From Microcoleus sp. bin48.metabat.b7b8b9.023 (lineage in GTDB: Bacteria; Cyanobacteriota; Cyanobacteriia; Cyanobacteriales; Microcoleaceae), in assembly GCF_013299185.1 (NCBI RefSeq), contig NZ_JAAFKG010000011.1, positions 62,001-126,000 on the forward strand: DNA of 64,000 bases, given 5' to 3'. The position numbers and the translations under genes were made by a program. This document shows, in pieces, positions 8,517 to 17,162 of the stretch; positions within the stretch are counted from its first letter, which is position 1, and every line of letters starts with the position of its first letter. Below the pieces are notes generated by a model. That model made no database searches. It was not told the origin of the DNA and saw only the letters and a program-made list of their open reading frames with translations.

Positions 8517-10022
8517 TTAAAAAAAATCTAGTTTAGTGTTGGGGGGCGGCGGCGCTGAAACGTCTACCGCCAGATCCGGTATTCCCGGGCGATAGTTGAA
8601 TTTGTCAGTTAAATTTTTTCTGCCAATCAGCAAATAAGTCGTCATTGCTCCTTTTCCTTTAACATTGATTTTACCGCGTTTTTCCAACACATACTTATCG
8701 CGCAGCAATTCATAAGTTGAGCCGCTAACCTGAATTTTACCAGGGAGTCCCTGGGATTCCATGCGGCTTGCTGTATTTACAGCATCTCCCCACAAGTCGT
8801 AAATAAACTTTTTAGTACCGATGACACCGGCTACCACAGGCCCGCTATTAATTCCAATGCGGATACTGAGAGGTATATCGGATTCGTCGCGAAATTTCAT
8901 AATTTCTTGCTGCATTTCCATCGCCATTTCGGCAATACATTCTGCATGATTTGTAGATGGAAGTGGCAAACCGCCTGCTACCATATAATTGTCGCCGATT
9001 GTCTTAATCTTTTCCAAGCCATATTTCTCGCTTAAGCAATCGAAAGCTGAAAATATTTTGTTCAGCAGTTCGACTAATTCTGCTGGAGACGTGCGGGAGG
9101 ATATTTCGGTAAAGCCCACAATGTCCGCAAACAGCACCGTCACCTCAGCAAATCCATCTGCGATATTTATCTGACCTTGTTTGAGGCGATCGGCAATCAT
9201 TTCGGGTAAAATATTTAGCAGTAAACGTTCCGACTTTTCTTGTTCGGCGCGCAATATTTCCTCAGCTTTTTTCCGCTGTGCGATTTCCTTATAAACTCGT
9301 TGAAACATTTGATTGAAGGCGACCATAACTTCTCCCAACTCGTCATCGCGCTTGACAGATAGAGAGTAGAAATCAGGTTTTTCTCGATCTTTGCTCAAAG
9401 CTACTCCCGCAGCGATCAAATCATCGCGCAATCTCAAGATTGGTGCAATTACTGTCACCCCTAAAAATAGCATAGTTACAGAAGTGACAAAGGCTGATAT
9501 AATGATGACTAGAATAGCAATTCGCCCTATAAATGCGTATAGTTCTGGTTGAACAGTAGAAGCATCATGCCGAACAATTAACGTATAATCTCCTCCCAAA
9601 TGTCGCTCTGTCCAAGCAATATCATAGCGCTTGCCATCGAAAGTTTTCTGGCGAATTATACGAGCAAGTTTTAGTTCATCCAAATCAATTTTGGGTGCTT
9701 CACCAAGTTGATATATTAGCTGGTCGTCAAATTGGTAAATAGATAGTCCTAATACTACTTGAGAATCCTTAGTAATATTTTTGACTTCTTCTTCAAAGAC
9801 AGTACGATCGTAAATATCTTGTTTTAGCAAAACCTCTAGAGCCTCAACAGTCGCGTGAGATACCTGTTCCAGTTGATTTAAAAGTTCATTTTCGCGCCGA
9901 AAATAAGAGGGAACTAAAATAATTCCCTCTATCACAAGAATACTAGCAAACACCCACAAAGCTATTTGTCTAGACAAGCGAGATTTGAAAAACTCCAAGA
10001 ATGATAAAATGTGCACTGACAT
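8517..10022 (-). CDS. HAMP-linked adenylate cyclase (class III)
   Basis: A 501-residue membrane cyclase. A transmembrane helix lies at about 19-38, followed by an extracytoplasmic sensor region, a second helix near 165-195, HAMP (to about 245), a short coiled coil and a class III catalytic domain (285-470). Metal-binding Asp residues lie in FADIVGF and TIGDNYM. The adenine-specifying Lys is in EKIKTIGD and the Asp in FIYDLWGD, so ATP is the likely substrate; NTASRME holds the transition-state Asn and Arg. It is paralogous to the cyclase immediately upstream. The product cAMP controls motility and phototaxis in related organisms, but the signal sensed here is unknown. Confidence 0.88.
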   Translation of the reverse strand: MSVHILSFLEFFKSRLSRQIALWVFASILVIEGIILVPSYFRRENELLNQLEQVSHATVEALEVLLKQDIYDRTVFEEEVKNITKDSQVVLGLSIYQFDDQLIYQLGEAPKIDLDELKLARIIRQKTFDGKRYDIAWTERHLGGDYTLIVRHDASTVQPELYAFIGRIAILVIIISAFVTSVTMLFLGVTVIAPILRLRDDLIAAGVALSKDREKPDFYSLSVKRDDELGEVMVAFNQMFQRVYKEIAQRKKAEEILRAEQEKSERLLLNILPEMIADRLKQGQINIADGFAEVTVLFADIVGFTEISSRTSPAELVELLNKIFSAFDCLSEKYGLEKIKTIGDNYMVAGGLPLPSTNHAECIAEMAMEMQQEIMKFRDESDIPLSIRIGINSGPVVAGVIGTKKFIYDLWGDAVNTASRMESQGLPGKIQVSGSTYELLRDKYVLEKRGKINVKGKGAMTTYLLIGRKNLTDKFNYRPGIPDLAVDVSAPPPPNTKLDFF

Positions 10023-10109
10023 AAAATTTAGTCTTCTGCAAAGGGCTAATTTAGGACATAGGAAAAGAAACTGGGTTTCTTGTAATAAATTTTGGGTTTT
10101 TCAACCAAG

Positions 10110-10256
10110 ATAGGACGGCGGTTGAAACCGCGCCTACACAAACGAAGTCCGCCTCCGCGGACTGAAGAAAGAAGATAGCGTAATTTTAACCGCCCGCTCT
10201 TCAACCTGCGGAGGCGGGTTTTTTTGTGTAGAAGCGGTTTCAACCGCCCGGTCTTC
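10110..10256. repeat. Palindromic repeat B between the two cyclase genes
   Basis: A complete copy of the family also seen at 5901: outer arms GACGGCGGTTGAAACCGC and GCGGTTTCAACCGCC, inner arms TCCGCCTCCGCGGACTGAAG and CCTGCGGAGGCGGG. It fills most of the 280-bp gap between the cyclases; nothing else is seen there. Confidence 0.8.
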
Positions 10257-10302
10257 CGATCCCAAGCGTATTGGCTAGCTCCTTAATAATATAATAAACA
10301 AA

Positions 10303-11778
10303 TTAAACCGAAACTACACTAACTAATCGGGATACAAGCAAATAAGTATTCATATCACCCTTGCCTTTGACCTGGATAATTCCTCTGTCTTCAAACAGAT
10401 ACTTATTTTGCAAGATATCGTAAGTTGATTTTGTGACTTGAATCGCGCCTGCAATTCCGTGGGATTCCATGCGGGCTGCTGTATTTACGGCATCGCCCCA
10501 GAGGTCGTAAATGAATTTTTTGGTGCCAATAACTCCCGCAATTGCAGGCCCGGTATTGATGCCGATCCGAATGTTAATTCCTGAATGATGTTTGACATTA
10601 AATTTGGCTAATTCCTCCTGCATATCTAAGGCCATTTCGGCAATGCTTTCGGCGTGGTTGGTGCTGGGATTTGGCAAACCTCCCACTACCATGTAAGCAT
10701 CTCCTATTGTTTTGATTTTTTCCAAGCCGTACTTTTCTGTCAAATTATCGAAGGCTGAAAAAATCTCGTTGAGAAAAACAAGCAATTCTTCGGGAGATAT
10801 TTGGGCTGAAAGCACGGTAAAGCCGACTATATCCGCAAACAAAATAGTCACTTCGGCGAAGCCGTCAGCAATACTATTTTGACCGTCTTTTAACCTAGCA
10901 GCAATGGATTCGGGTAAAATATTGAGCAGCAGGCGATCGCTTTTTTCTTGTTCTTTCAACAATTCTACATTAGTTTCTTGCAATTGTGCCGTGCGTTCCC
11001 TGACGCGCTGTTCTAATTGTTTAGCATTTTGGCGCAACCTGCTGAGAGCTAAAGTTAATCCTGCGATGCCTAAAATTGAAAGTCCTGCTAACAGTAAAAA
11101 CAGGTCTTTCAGTCCGGTTCTAGTTGTTTGAGTGATAGTTTCTAGAGGTTGAGTAATTTCTAATATCCCGCGCACATCTCCCACTTTCCAGTCTTTTTTA
11201 GGACTATCGCGGTTAGTGTTGTGACAGTTAACGCAACTAGGAAGGAGACGATCTGCCTGGGCATATCGAAATGCGGGCTTACCGCGAAAATCCTCAGTGC
11301 GGAAAAATTGTCCGGTTGGATTTTGCGTCAAATAGGTAATAGCTTGACATTCAAAATCGTCTCGGACTCCGCCTTCTTCTCTCCGCCAGGGAAACGGGTA
11401 GTCGCTGTATAGACGAACTGATAATTCGGGATTTTTGTTGGTGATATGCTTGCCGAGTTCTATTAAGAATGTGGCAGGTACGGGCACTGTTACTTTTGTT
11501 GTTGTTGGGTTGTAGTCGTGGGTAAAGTTAATTGCTTTCTTCGTGTTGAGAGGACTGATAACATCAGAACTGTAAAGGGTGCGGGCTTCTTTAATAGCTT
11601 GGGCGTAAAGTGTAGCATTTTGGAGGGCTTGGGCTTGTATTAGGGTAGAGGAAAGACGAGACATATTTGCCATCGCTACTCCTACACCTACACAAAATAA
11701 AATTGTCATCAGAAGCAGAATTCGCTTGTAAATTAATTGGTTGATGGCAGCCAGACTGCGATAAATCAATTTGTCCAT
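10303..11778 (-). CDS. Adenylate cyclase with c-type-haem-like DUF3365 sensor
   Basis: A protein of about 491 residues. After an N-terminal transmembrane helix comes a periplasmic Tll0287/DUF3365-like domain with a CVNCH (CxxCH) haem attachment motif in LLPSCVNCHNTN. A second helix, a coiled coil (RQNAKQLEQRVRERTAQLQ) and a class III cyclase domain follow, with the same key residues as its neighbour (FADIVGF, EKIKTIGDAYM, FIYDLWGDAVNTAARM). It therefore probably makes cAMP in response to redox or gas binding at haem; the haem part is inference from the motif. I start at ATG 11778 because GAGG lies 5 nt upstream; the frame is open to 11832 without a better start. Confidence 0.88.
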   Translation of the reverse strand: MDKLIYRSLAAINQLIYKRILLLMTILFCVGVGVAMANMSRLSSTLIQAQALQNATLYAQAIKEARTLYSSDVISPLNTKKAINFTHDYNPTTTKVTVPVPATFLIELGKHITNKNPELSVRLYSDYPFPWRREEGGVRDDFECQAITYLTQNPTGQFFRTEDFRGKPAFRYAQADRLLPSCVNCHNTNRDSPKKDWKVGDVRGILEITQPLETITQTTRTGLKDLFLLLAGLSILGIAGLTLALSRLRQNAKQLEQRVRERTAQLQETNVELLKEQEKSDRLLLNILPESIAARLKDGQNSIADGFAEVTILFADIVGFTVLSAQISPEELLVFLNEIFSAFDNLTEKYGLEKIKTIGDAYMVVGGLPNPSTNHAESIAEMALDMQEELAKFNVKHHSGINIRIGINTGPAIAGVIGTKKFIYDLWGDAVNTAARMESHGIAGAIQVTKSTYDILQNKYLFEDRGIIQVKGKGDMNTYLLVSRLVSVVSV

Positions 11779-12061
11779 GCTATCCTCAAGTGTGAGGTTC
11801 GATATTGATTTTATTTTATGCACTACTAACATAACACTGCTTTTTCAGAGTGTTTTGCTGTAAAGCAAGACTCGATAGTGCAAGGGATGGTTAATTCTTG
11901 TTTGCCGCGAGTGTTTCCCTTGTCCGTAACAGTACGCATAACTTTATATATTTTTTAATCTAAATGAAATAAAATATCGGTAAGCACACGGCGCCGTGCG
12001 GTTTCCCTACTTCATGCACTTTTTGCTCTATTTCGGTTAGGATAGCGATTGTAGTCTCTAA
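11779..12061. other. Intergenic region between divergent cyclase and methyltransferase genes
   Basis: About 280 bp separating divergent genes, AT-rich around 11940-11975. It must hold the promoters of both, but I could not fix a convincing -10/-35 pair. No repeat family is recognised. Confidence 0.5.
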
Positions 12062-12820
12062 TTGGCGATCGTGAATTCTGACTCTACTGTCTCACCTGCA
12101 CGCAACGAAATTTTTCCGGGAGAAGTTTTTGTCAACACTGCGGATTTTGATACGGGCATTCGGCGACTTTTACCTAAATATGACGAAATGCTGGATGTAT
12201 TAGTTGGCTGCATTGATAGCGCCAACAATCGCATTTTAGAACTCGGCTGCGGTACGGGGGAACTGAGTTTAAAAGTTCTCGAACGTTACCCATCTGCGGA
12301 AATAATTGCTGTCGATTATTCGCCGCGAATGCTTGATTTTGCCCGCGCTAAGATAGAGTCGGCAGGATACGCAGCCCGGTGGACTGGCATAGAATTGGAT
12401 TTTGGAGAATGGGCGAACAATCCAAATGTTTTAGGTTTGGGGGATAAGTTTAATGCTGCTATTTCATCTCTGGCAATTCACCATCTTGAGGACGAAATGA
12501 AGCTGAAATTGTTTCAACGGATTCGCGAAAGTTTAAATGCTGGTGGCTGTTTTTGGAATGCCGATCCTGTTTTGGCAGAATCAGCAGCAATCAAAGATAT
12601 TTATCAAGCGGCGCGAGAAGATTGGGCGCTAAGTCAGGGGGAAACTTTAGCCACAATTCGTGCTGGTGTGGGGACGAGTGTGTCTTACGGCTATTCTAAT
12701 CCCGATCGCCTAGCGACAGTTGCGGCACAGTTGGAAATGCTGGCAAATGCTGGATTTGAGACTGTGGCAGTTCCTTGGAAATACTACGGTATGGCGGTGT
12801 TTGGGGGGTTTGTTAACTAA
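12062..12820 (+). CDS. Class I SAM-dependent methyltransferase
   Basis: A 252-residue methyltransferase with motif I ILELGCGTGELSLKVLERYP (residues 58-77), then IIAVDYSPRMLDFAR and the post-motif AISSLAIHHLED, as in UbiE/BioC-like small-molecule methyltransferases. The substrate is unknown. No ATG is available; TTG 12062 or GTG 12071 is used. GTG 12071 is nearly as likely. The gene is monocistronic and diverges from the haem cyclase gene. Confidence 0.8.
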   Translation: MAIVNSDSTVSPARNEIFPGEVFVNTADFDTGIRRLLPKYDEMLDVLVGCIDSANNRILELGCGTGELSLKVLERYPSAEIIAVDYSPRMLDFARAKIESAGYAARWTGIELDFGEWANNPNVLGLGDKFNAAISSLAIHHLEDEMKLKLFQRIRESLNAGGCFWNADPVLAESAAIKDIYQAAREDWALSQGETLATIRAGVGTSVSYGYSNPDRLATVAAQLEMLANAGFETVAVPWKYYGMAVFGGFVN

Positions 12821-12924
12821 AAAAAGCAGTCTTGGATGCAATTGTCACGATTCAATGGACTTGTAGGGTGCGTCAGATTGAGGATGTGTGCGAAATAATT
12901 AGGGCTTGCCTCTGACGCACCCTA

Positions 12925-13021
12925 CTAATTGTTACTAAAGTCCTGACTACAAACCTGTCAATTCGGACTAAAGTCCTGACTACAAACCTGTCAATTCGGA
13001 CTAAAGTCCTGACTACAAACC
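12925..13021. repeat. Three repeats of the GGACTAAAGTCC family
   Basis: Three near-identical units with GGACTAAAGTCCTGACTACA followed by AACC, spaced by GTCAATTC. The variant ends TGACTACAAACC rather than TCACTACGAACC. The preceding part (12865-12925) is an inverted pair of TAGGGTGCGTCAGA and TCTGACGCACCCTA. Confidence 0.8.
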
Positions 13022-13026
13022 GCAAT

Positions 13027-13416
13027 TTAAGGGGCGGGGGCGGTAATTTCTGTAGGTGCGATCGCCCCCGGTGCTGGTGCTGCTTGTTTTTCGAGCATTT
13101 GGCGCTGTTTGTTGCGAAATTCTGCGGCCGCATCGTTCAAATTTTGGCGCTGTTCAGTATTGAATTCTTCGATGCTGCGGCCACCTCCGAGTCTGGATCT
13201 GTGAATTAAATCAAATATTCCGCCTCCGGTGCTGCGGCCGGAAAAAGGGTCGGTGTTGTCTTTAGTTTGAAAGTCTTGCAGCGGTTGGGGGTTGTTATTA
13301 TTTAAACCGCTAGCTTGAGCGAAGGTTGCTTGAGGTGACAAAAGAGCACAGGTGGCGATCGCACTTGCAGCAATCCGCACCATCAATTTGCCCGATTTAG
13401 AAGTTTTGATGTTCAT
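13027..13416 (-). CDS. Secreted hypothetical protein
   Basis: A 129-residue protein with a clear Sec signal peptide: basic start MNIKTSKSGKLMVR, a hydrophobic stretch and a cleavage site after ATFA. The mature part is low-complexity with RSRLGGGRSIEEF and a predicted coiled region (NTEQRQNLNDAAAEFRNKQR), ending in an Ala/Pro-rich tail. I do not recognise a function. Similar small exported proteins are found across cyanobacteria. The start is ATG 13416. Confidence 0.65.
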   Translation of the reverse strand: MNIKTSKSGKLMVRIAASAIATCALLSPQATFAQASGLNNNNPQPLQDFQTKDNTDPFSGRSTGGGIFDLIHRSRLGGGRSIEEFNTEQRQNLNDAAAEFRNKQRQMLEKQAAPAPGAIAPTEITAPAP

Positions 13417-13487
13417 GATTGATTAGTTCTACTTTCAAAAAAACAATTGTATCTCAACAATATTCTGACTGACAGCTAATAAACGAA

Positions 13488-13653
13488 GACGGCGGTTGAA
13501 AGCGCGTCTACATAGACAAAACCCGCCTCCGCGGGTTGAAGAAGATTAGTTGAAATTACGTTATTTTTTTCAGTCCGCGGAGGCGGACTTGGTTTTTGTA
13601 GACGCGGTTTCAACCGCCGTGCTTGGTTTTTGTAGACGCGGTTTCAACCGCCG
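13488..13653. repeat. Palindromic repeat B with a duplicated right arm
   Basis: A copy of the CCGCGGAGGCGG family. The right outer arm GTTTTTGTAGACGCGGTTTC is present twice in tandem (about 13590-13615 and 13625-13650), showing local duplication within the repeat. It lies between the secreted protein gene and the ABC permease gene. Confidence 0.8.
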
Positions 13654-13659
13654 TGGGAT

Positions 13660-14550
13660 CTAAGCAAACCGACGGCGCAGCAGCGGTTGAATGCTGAGGA
13701 GCGCCACCAAATCAAACGCCAGCAGCACTAATAGCGCTCCTCCAAAGGTGACAGTACCCCAAGGAGCTTGCATGACGACGCTAGCTAGCGACCAATCGCT
13801 GTGGAGGTACAAATAGCGGATGGGTTCGATCGCGTAACTGAGAGGATTGAGAGTCACCACAACTTGCAGCCACTCTGGCATAAATGACAGCGGCGCGAGG
13901 GCTGTGCTGGCAAATAACAGCGGCAAGTTAGTAACAAAAATCACTGCGATTAATTCTACGTGGCCTGGGAGAGCGAAGGCTAAACCGAGACTCAAACCGG
14001 TGACACCTAAAACTAGCAGCAGGACTATCAGGGCGATCGCGCCGAGTCCAGCAATTCCAGGGAATCCCGAACCCAAAAAGGCTCCCGCCGTAACGATTGT
14101 GCCTGTTTGGATAAAGCTGAGGGTGACGATGAAAATAGCCGAAGCGAGGACTATGGAAAATCTCGAAGCCAGGGGCGCCACTAACAGGCGGTTGAGAAAT
14201 CCGAATTCGCGATCGAACATAATCGGCAAACCGGCATTCAGCGCTCCCGCAAACGCAGTAAAAACGATCACGCCTGCGCCGAGAAATTGTCCGTAATTCT
14301 GGCTTTCGCCGAACAAGCCTGCGGGAGCATTTTTAAACAGAGCTCCGAACAAAACCAACCACATCAGCGGCTGAATAATGCCTGCAACTAGCGTCGAGGG
14401 GCGGCGCTGCAATTGAATAAACAGGCGCTTGGTTAAGGCGAGTGTTTCTTGAATAAAGTCGCCCAGCAGGGAACTCGAAGTGTCAGCGGATGGCGTGGCG
14501 AGTGGTCGCTGCTGGTTGAGGTTGTTGGGGGATGTAACAGTACCGCTCAT
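13660..14550 (-). CDS. ABC-2 type transporter permease (DrrB-like)
   Basis: A permease of about 296 residues with six hydrophobic segments and the ABC-2 family pattern: GIIQPLMWLVLFG near the first helix, then DREFGFLNRLLVAP, the conserved loop before helix 3, and NPLSYAIEPIRYLYL near the C-terminus. This branch pairs with DrrA-type ATPases to export lipophilic compounds or lipids. The most plausible ATPase lies on the same strand at 19746-20768, 5 kb upstream, with accessory genes between. ATG 14550 is preferred over GTG 14574. Confidence 0.85.
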   Translation of the reverse strand: MSGTVTSPNNLNQQRPLATPSADTSSSLLGDFIQETLALTKRLFIQLQRRPSTLVAGIIQPLMWLVLFGALFKNAPAGLFGESQNYGQFLGAGVIVFTAFAGALNAGLPIMFDREFGFLNRLLVAPLASRFSIVLASAIFIVTLSFIQTGTIVTAGAFLGSGFPGIAGLGAIALIVLLLVLGVTGLSLGLAFALPGHVELIAVIFVTNLPLLFASTALAPLSFMPEWLQVVVTLNPLSYAIEPIRYLYLHSDWSLASVVMQAPWGTVTFGGALLVLLAFDLVALLSIQPLLRRRFA

Positions 14551-14694
14551 AATTGCTTGTTGATTAAATCTCACTATCTTTAGGGTAGCAAGTCTGGGGG
14601 TATTGGTGGTGTGGGGCGGGCGATCGAACTAAAATTGAGAATAAGCTCATCAAATATGCTGAATAAAAACTTGAGTTACTAGGAGGATTGGCTG

Positions 14695-15090
14695 ATGTCA
14701 TCAAGTGCGATCGCAACTTTGGTCAAAATCATGGAATCTTTGCCAGAAACTCTTCAAGACCGAGTGGTTGAACATTTGCGAGAATATCTTGAAGACTTAA
14801 GGGATGAAGAACAGTGGAATTTCTCTTTTCAGAACACACAAGAATCGCTGATTAGGGCTGCAAAACCTGCCAAACAGGAAATTTCCGAAGGAAAAGCACA
14901 GCCATTAGATATTGATATAGCTTTAGAAATACCAACAATAGCCAACTACCCCAGTCGCCGAGAATTTATGCAATTGTCGCTAGAAGAGAGGCGAAAGATT
15001 CTCGCAAAACAAGCTGAGGTAATGTTGCAACATTACCACGAAGATAGAGAATGGCAAGAATTAGAAGCAGGTGATTTAATTGACTACTAA
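14695..15090 (+). CDS. Double-domain antitoxin of a MazF module
   Basis: A 131-residue protein starting at ATG 14695 with a strong AGGAGG ribosome binding site 8 nt upstream. Residues 1-75 resemble one small cyanobacterial antitoxin (helical, ESLPETLQDRVVEHLREYL). Residues 80-131 (IANYPSRREFMQLSLEERRK and then EWQELEAGDLIDY) look like a complete second antitoxin of the kind normally preceding MazF genes. The two appear fused in one frame. The stop overlaps the toxin start by 11 nt, so translation is coupled. The fusion interpretation is inference from motif order. Confidence 0.65.
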   Translation: MSSSAIATLVKIMESLPETLQDRVVEHLREYLEDLRDEEQWNFSFQNTQESLIRAAKPAKQEISEGKAQPLDIDIALEIPTIANYPSRREFMQLSLEERRKILAKQAEVMLQHYHEDREWQELEAGDLIDY

Positions 15091-15442
15091 CTCTCCTTCT
15101 CCTAAACGGGGTGATATTTGGTTGGCTAATTTTGACCCGACAGTGGGAGCCGAAATCAAAAAAATCCGTCCGGCTGTAGTGGTAAGTTCTGATAGTGTTG
15201 GCAAGTTACCACTGAAATTGGCTGCACCTATCACAGATTGGAAAGAATATTATACTAGCAATATCTGGTACGTTAAGATTGAGCCAGATATTGCGAATGG
15301 TTTAACGAAAGTTTCGGCAGTGGATGTGTTGCAATTGCGGGGTATGGATGTACAAAGATTCATTCGGAAAATAGGAGAACTTTTGACTACTGATATGGAC
15401 GAAATTGCCAGGGCGATCGCGGCTGTAGTAGAGTATCAGTAG
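15080..15442 (+). CDS. MazF/PemK-type mRNA interferase
   Basis: A 120-residue PemK/MazF-fold endoribonuclease with KRGDIWLANFDPTVGAEIKK, the RPAVVVSSD strand and the APITDW strand. These toxins cut mRNA and are neutralised by the co-encoded antitoxin. The start is TTG 15080 inside the antitoxin 3' end, with AGCAGGTGA as Shine-Dalgarno sequence. All family core residues seem intact, so the toxin is likely functional. Confidence 0.85.
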   Translation: MTTNSPSPKRGDIWLANFDPTVGAEIKKIRPAVVVSSDSVGKLPLKLAAPITDWKEYYTSNIWYVKIEPDIANGLTKVSAVDVLQLRGMDVQRFIRKIGELLTTDMDEIARAIAAVVEYQ

Positions 15443-15505
15443 TTACTTATCAAAAGGCGATCGCAGTAGCTCGATCGATTAACCAGCAACTATCGGAGTG
15501 TTTGA

Positions 15506-15699
<194 letters not shown>

Positions 15700-15709
<10 letters not shown>

Positions 15710-15876
15710 GCTATCTCATTGACACCCATATCCTGTTGTGGTGGCTGTTTGACGACCCCAAACTCAATGCCCAATGCCGCGACATCATTCGCAACCCGGA
15801 TTTTAATATCATTTTGAAGTTATTCCCGCCGCCGAATCAAGAGCATGAGCATGGAAAGGGCGATCGCACTTTTTAG
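15700..15876 (+). pseudogene. Truncated PIN-domain (VapC-like) toxin
   Basis: The ATG at 15700 overlaps the antitoxin end. Residues 1-37 (MGISYLIDTHILLWWLFDDP and then KLNAQCRDIIRNPDF) match the N-terminus of VapC-type PIN nucleases, with the first catalytic Asp in LIDTHILLWW. Family members have about 130 residues; here the match stops at NPDFNI and is replaced by unrelated codons ending at TAG 15874. The remaining catalytic acids are missing, so this is a decayed toxin. Confidence 0.75.
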
Positions 15877-15994
15877 CGATCGCAGACGAAAGAGAGTTGA
15901 TGGGGATGGGATAAGGGCGATCGCACTTGGGTTAAGGAAGGGCGATCGTACTTGCTCAATTAGTTATTTGGATTCTGCGTATTTTTCCTAGACA
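15877..15994. repeat. HIP1-rich spacer
   Basis: A short stretch with three GGGCGATCGCACTT-like sites in direct orientation. No gene is seen. It marks the junction where the PIN toxin gene is lost. Confidence 0.5.
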
Positions 15995-16504
15995 TTACGG
16001 CTTGATTGTTTCCACCTCCCGGTATCCATTAGGGCAACCAAGTGCACCACTCGTTAATACAGGTGATATATTTCTATTAGAATAGTTATTACTTTTGCAG
16101 ATTAAGCACGAATAACGCTGATTTCTGTAAGAAAATCCAAAAGCAATTCCAACAAAATTGCTGAAATTTGACTTGATAGACTGAGCAGCTATTATGGAGG
16201 CATTACTGTACTGTGTAGGTACAACCCCGAAAGTGTAAGTAGAGTTGTTGCCTAAATTTATACCTGTAGAAGACATCCTCCCATTTTTGTAGTAAAAAGA
16301 CCAGGCATTGCGACACTGAGTTTTTACAATGCTTCTTGCTTGAGATTCAGGAGACGACAAATTGCTACAAAAAGTCAGGACTATCCCGCCAGCTAAAACA
16401 CACCCTGCTACTTGTAAGCCCTGTTTAGTAAATAACGCTCTGACGACAAGTCCACCAAGAGCACTAGCTATACCATTGCAAAATTCTTGCCAAAGCTCAT
16501 CCAT
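15995..16504 (-). CDS. Membrane-anchored hypothetical protein
   Basis: A 169-residue protein with one N-terminal hydrophobic helix (about residues 28-46, LQVAGCVLAGGIVLTFCSNL) and an extracytoplasmic part rich in Ser, Asn and Tyr, with four Cys residues that could pair (TQC, SCLIC, ALGC). The region after the helix (ARSIVKTQCRNAWSFYYKNG) faintly resembles type IV pilin-like G/H proteins, but this is weak. I do not recognise a function. The start is ATG 16504. It lies in the accessory block between the ABC permease and ATPase genes. Confidence 0.5.
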   Translation of the reverse strand: MDELWQEFCNGIASALGGLVVRALFTKQGLQVAGCVLAGGIVLTFCSNLSSPESQARSIVKTQCRNAWSFYYKNGRMSSTGINLGNNSTYTFGVVPTQYSNASIIAAQSIKSNFSNFVGIAFGFSYRNQRYSCLICKSNNYSNRNISPVLTSGALGCPNGYREVETIKP

Positions 16505-16666
16505 ATACTTCTACCTTTGTGAAAAGCTTAGGTAACTATCTATTTATAAAAATATTATTCAGAGAGTAATTTCCACTCATAAAGGGAGATCGCTCTTCAT
16601 CGCAACCCATCGATAAAGAGCGATCGCGCTCATTCATGAAGCGCGATCGCCCTTCCTTAGATGAGT

Positions 16667-16864
16667 CTATTCTTCGTTAACTCTTTTCCAAGCATTGTCA
16701 CGAGATTGTTCTGCTGTTTTACCAGAACCCTTGTGCTCCTTGCCAGTCGTATTATCACGAATTGTCGTTATTTGTTTTGTTCCTTCGACAAATTGCGTAA
16801 TCGGGTTCCAAGAACTCTCTGACTTCGTTTTCACATCATAACGTGGGTTTTTTTCTGAAGACAT
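16667..16864 (-). CDS. Small hypothetical protein
   Basis: A 65-residue hydrophilic protein (MSSEKNPRYDVKTKSES...), positively charged and without hydrophobic segments. The C-terminal KTAEQSRDNAWKRVNEE is helical. The start ATG 16864 lies in an AT-rich region; a GAGG sits 7-10 nt upstream on the minus strand (CAGAGGTTAAAACC). The function is unknown. Confidence 0.5.
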   Translation of the reverse strand: MSSEKNPRYDVKTKSESSWNPITQFVEGTKQITTIRDNTTGKEHKGSGKTAEQSRDNAWKRVNEE

Positions 16865-17162
16865 GGTTTTAACCTCTGAAAATCCATTTCATTAATTCGG
16901 AAATTAACCGTAGCCAGCGAAATATTTGCTTGAACTTGGCCACAAATATCTTTGGCTTAAGTGCAAGCTTGTGGACGGTTATTGTGATTATAAACTTGTT
17001 GATAAATTTCTTAAGTGGTAAAAAGTAGGATTTAGCGAATATTTATTTATAAAACATTACAGCTATAGTTTAGTGTTAGACAGTAGGATTTAGTTGTCAA
17101 AGTGGGAAAAAGTGCGATAAAGTGAGAATGCCCTAAATCAAACAATGCTCCCAGGTAGCCCT
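16865..17162. other. Intergenic region upstream of the STAND gene
   Basis: About 300 AT-rich bases between divergent genes. It must carry the promoters for the small hypothetical protein and the STAND NTPase. No repeat family or RNA signature is recognised. Confidence 0.5.

Noticed and set aside
12873-13133. Minus-strand frame with repeated RFVVRTLVRI
   Set aside because: It is a translation of the GGACTAAAGTCC repeats overlapping the true secreted-protein gene.
15995-16504. A confident type IV pilin-like G/H annotation
   Set aside because: The similarity is limited to a few residues and the prepilin signal is absent, so it is left as a membrane hypothetical protein.
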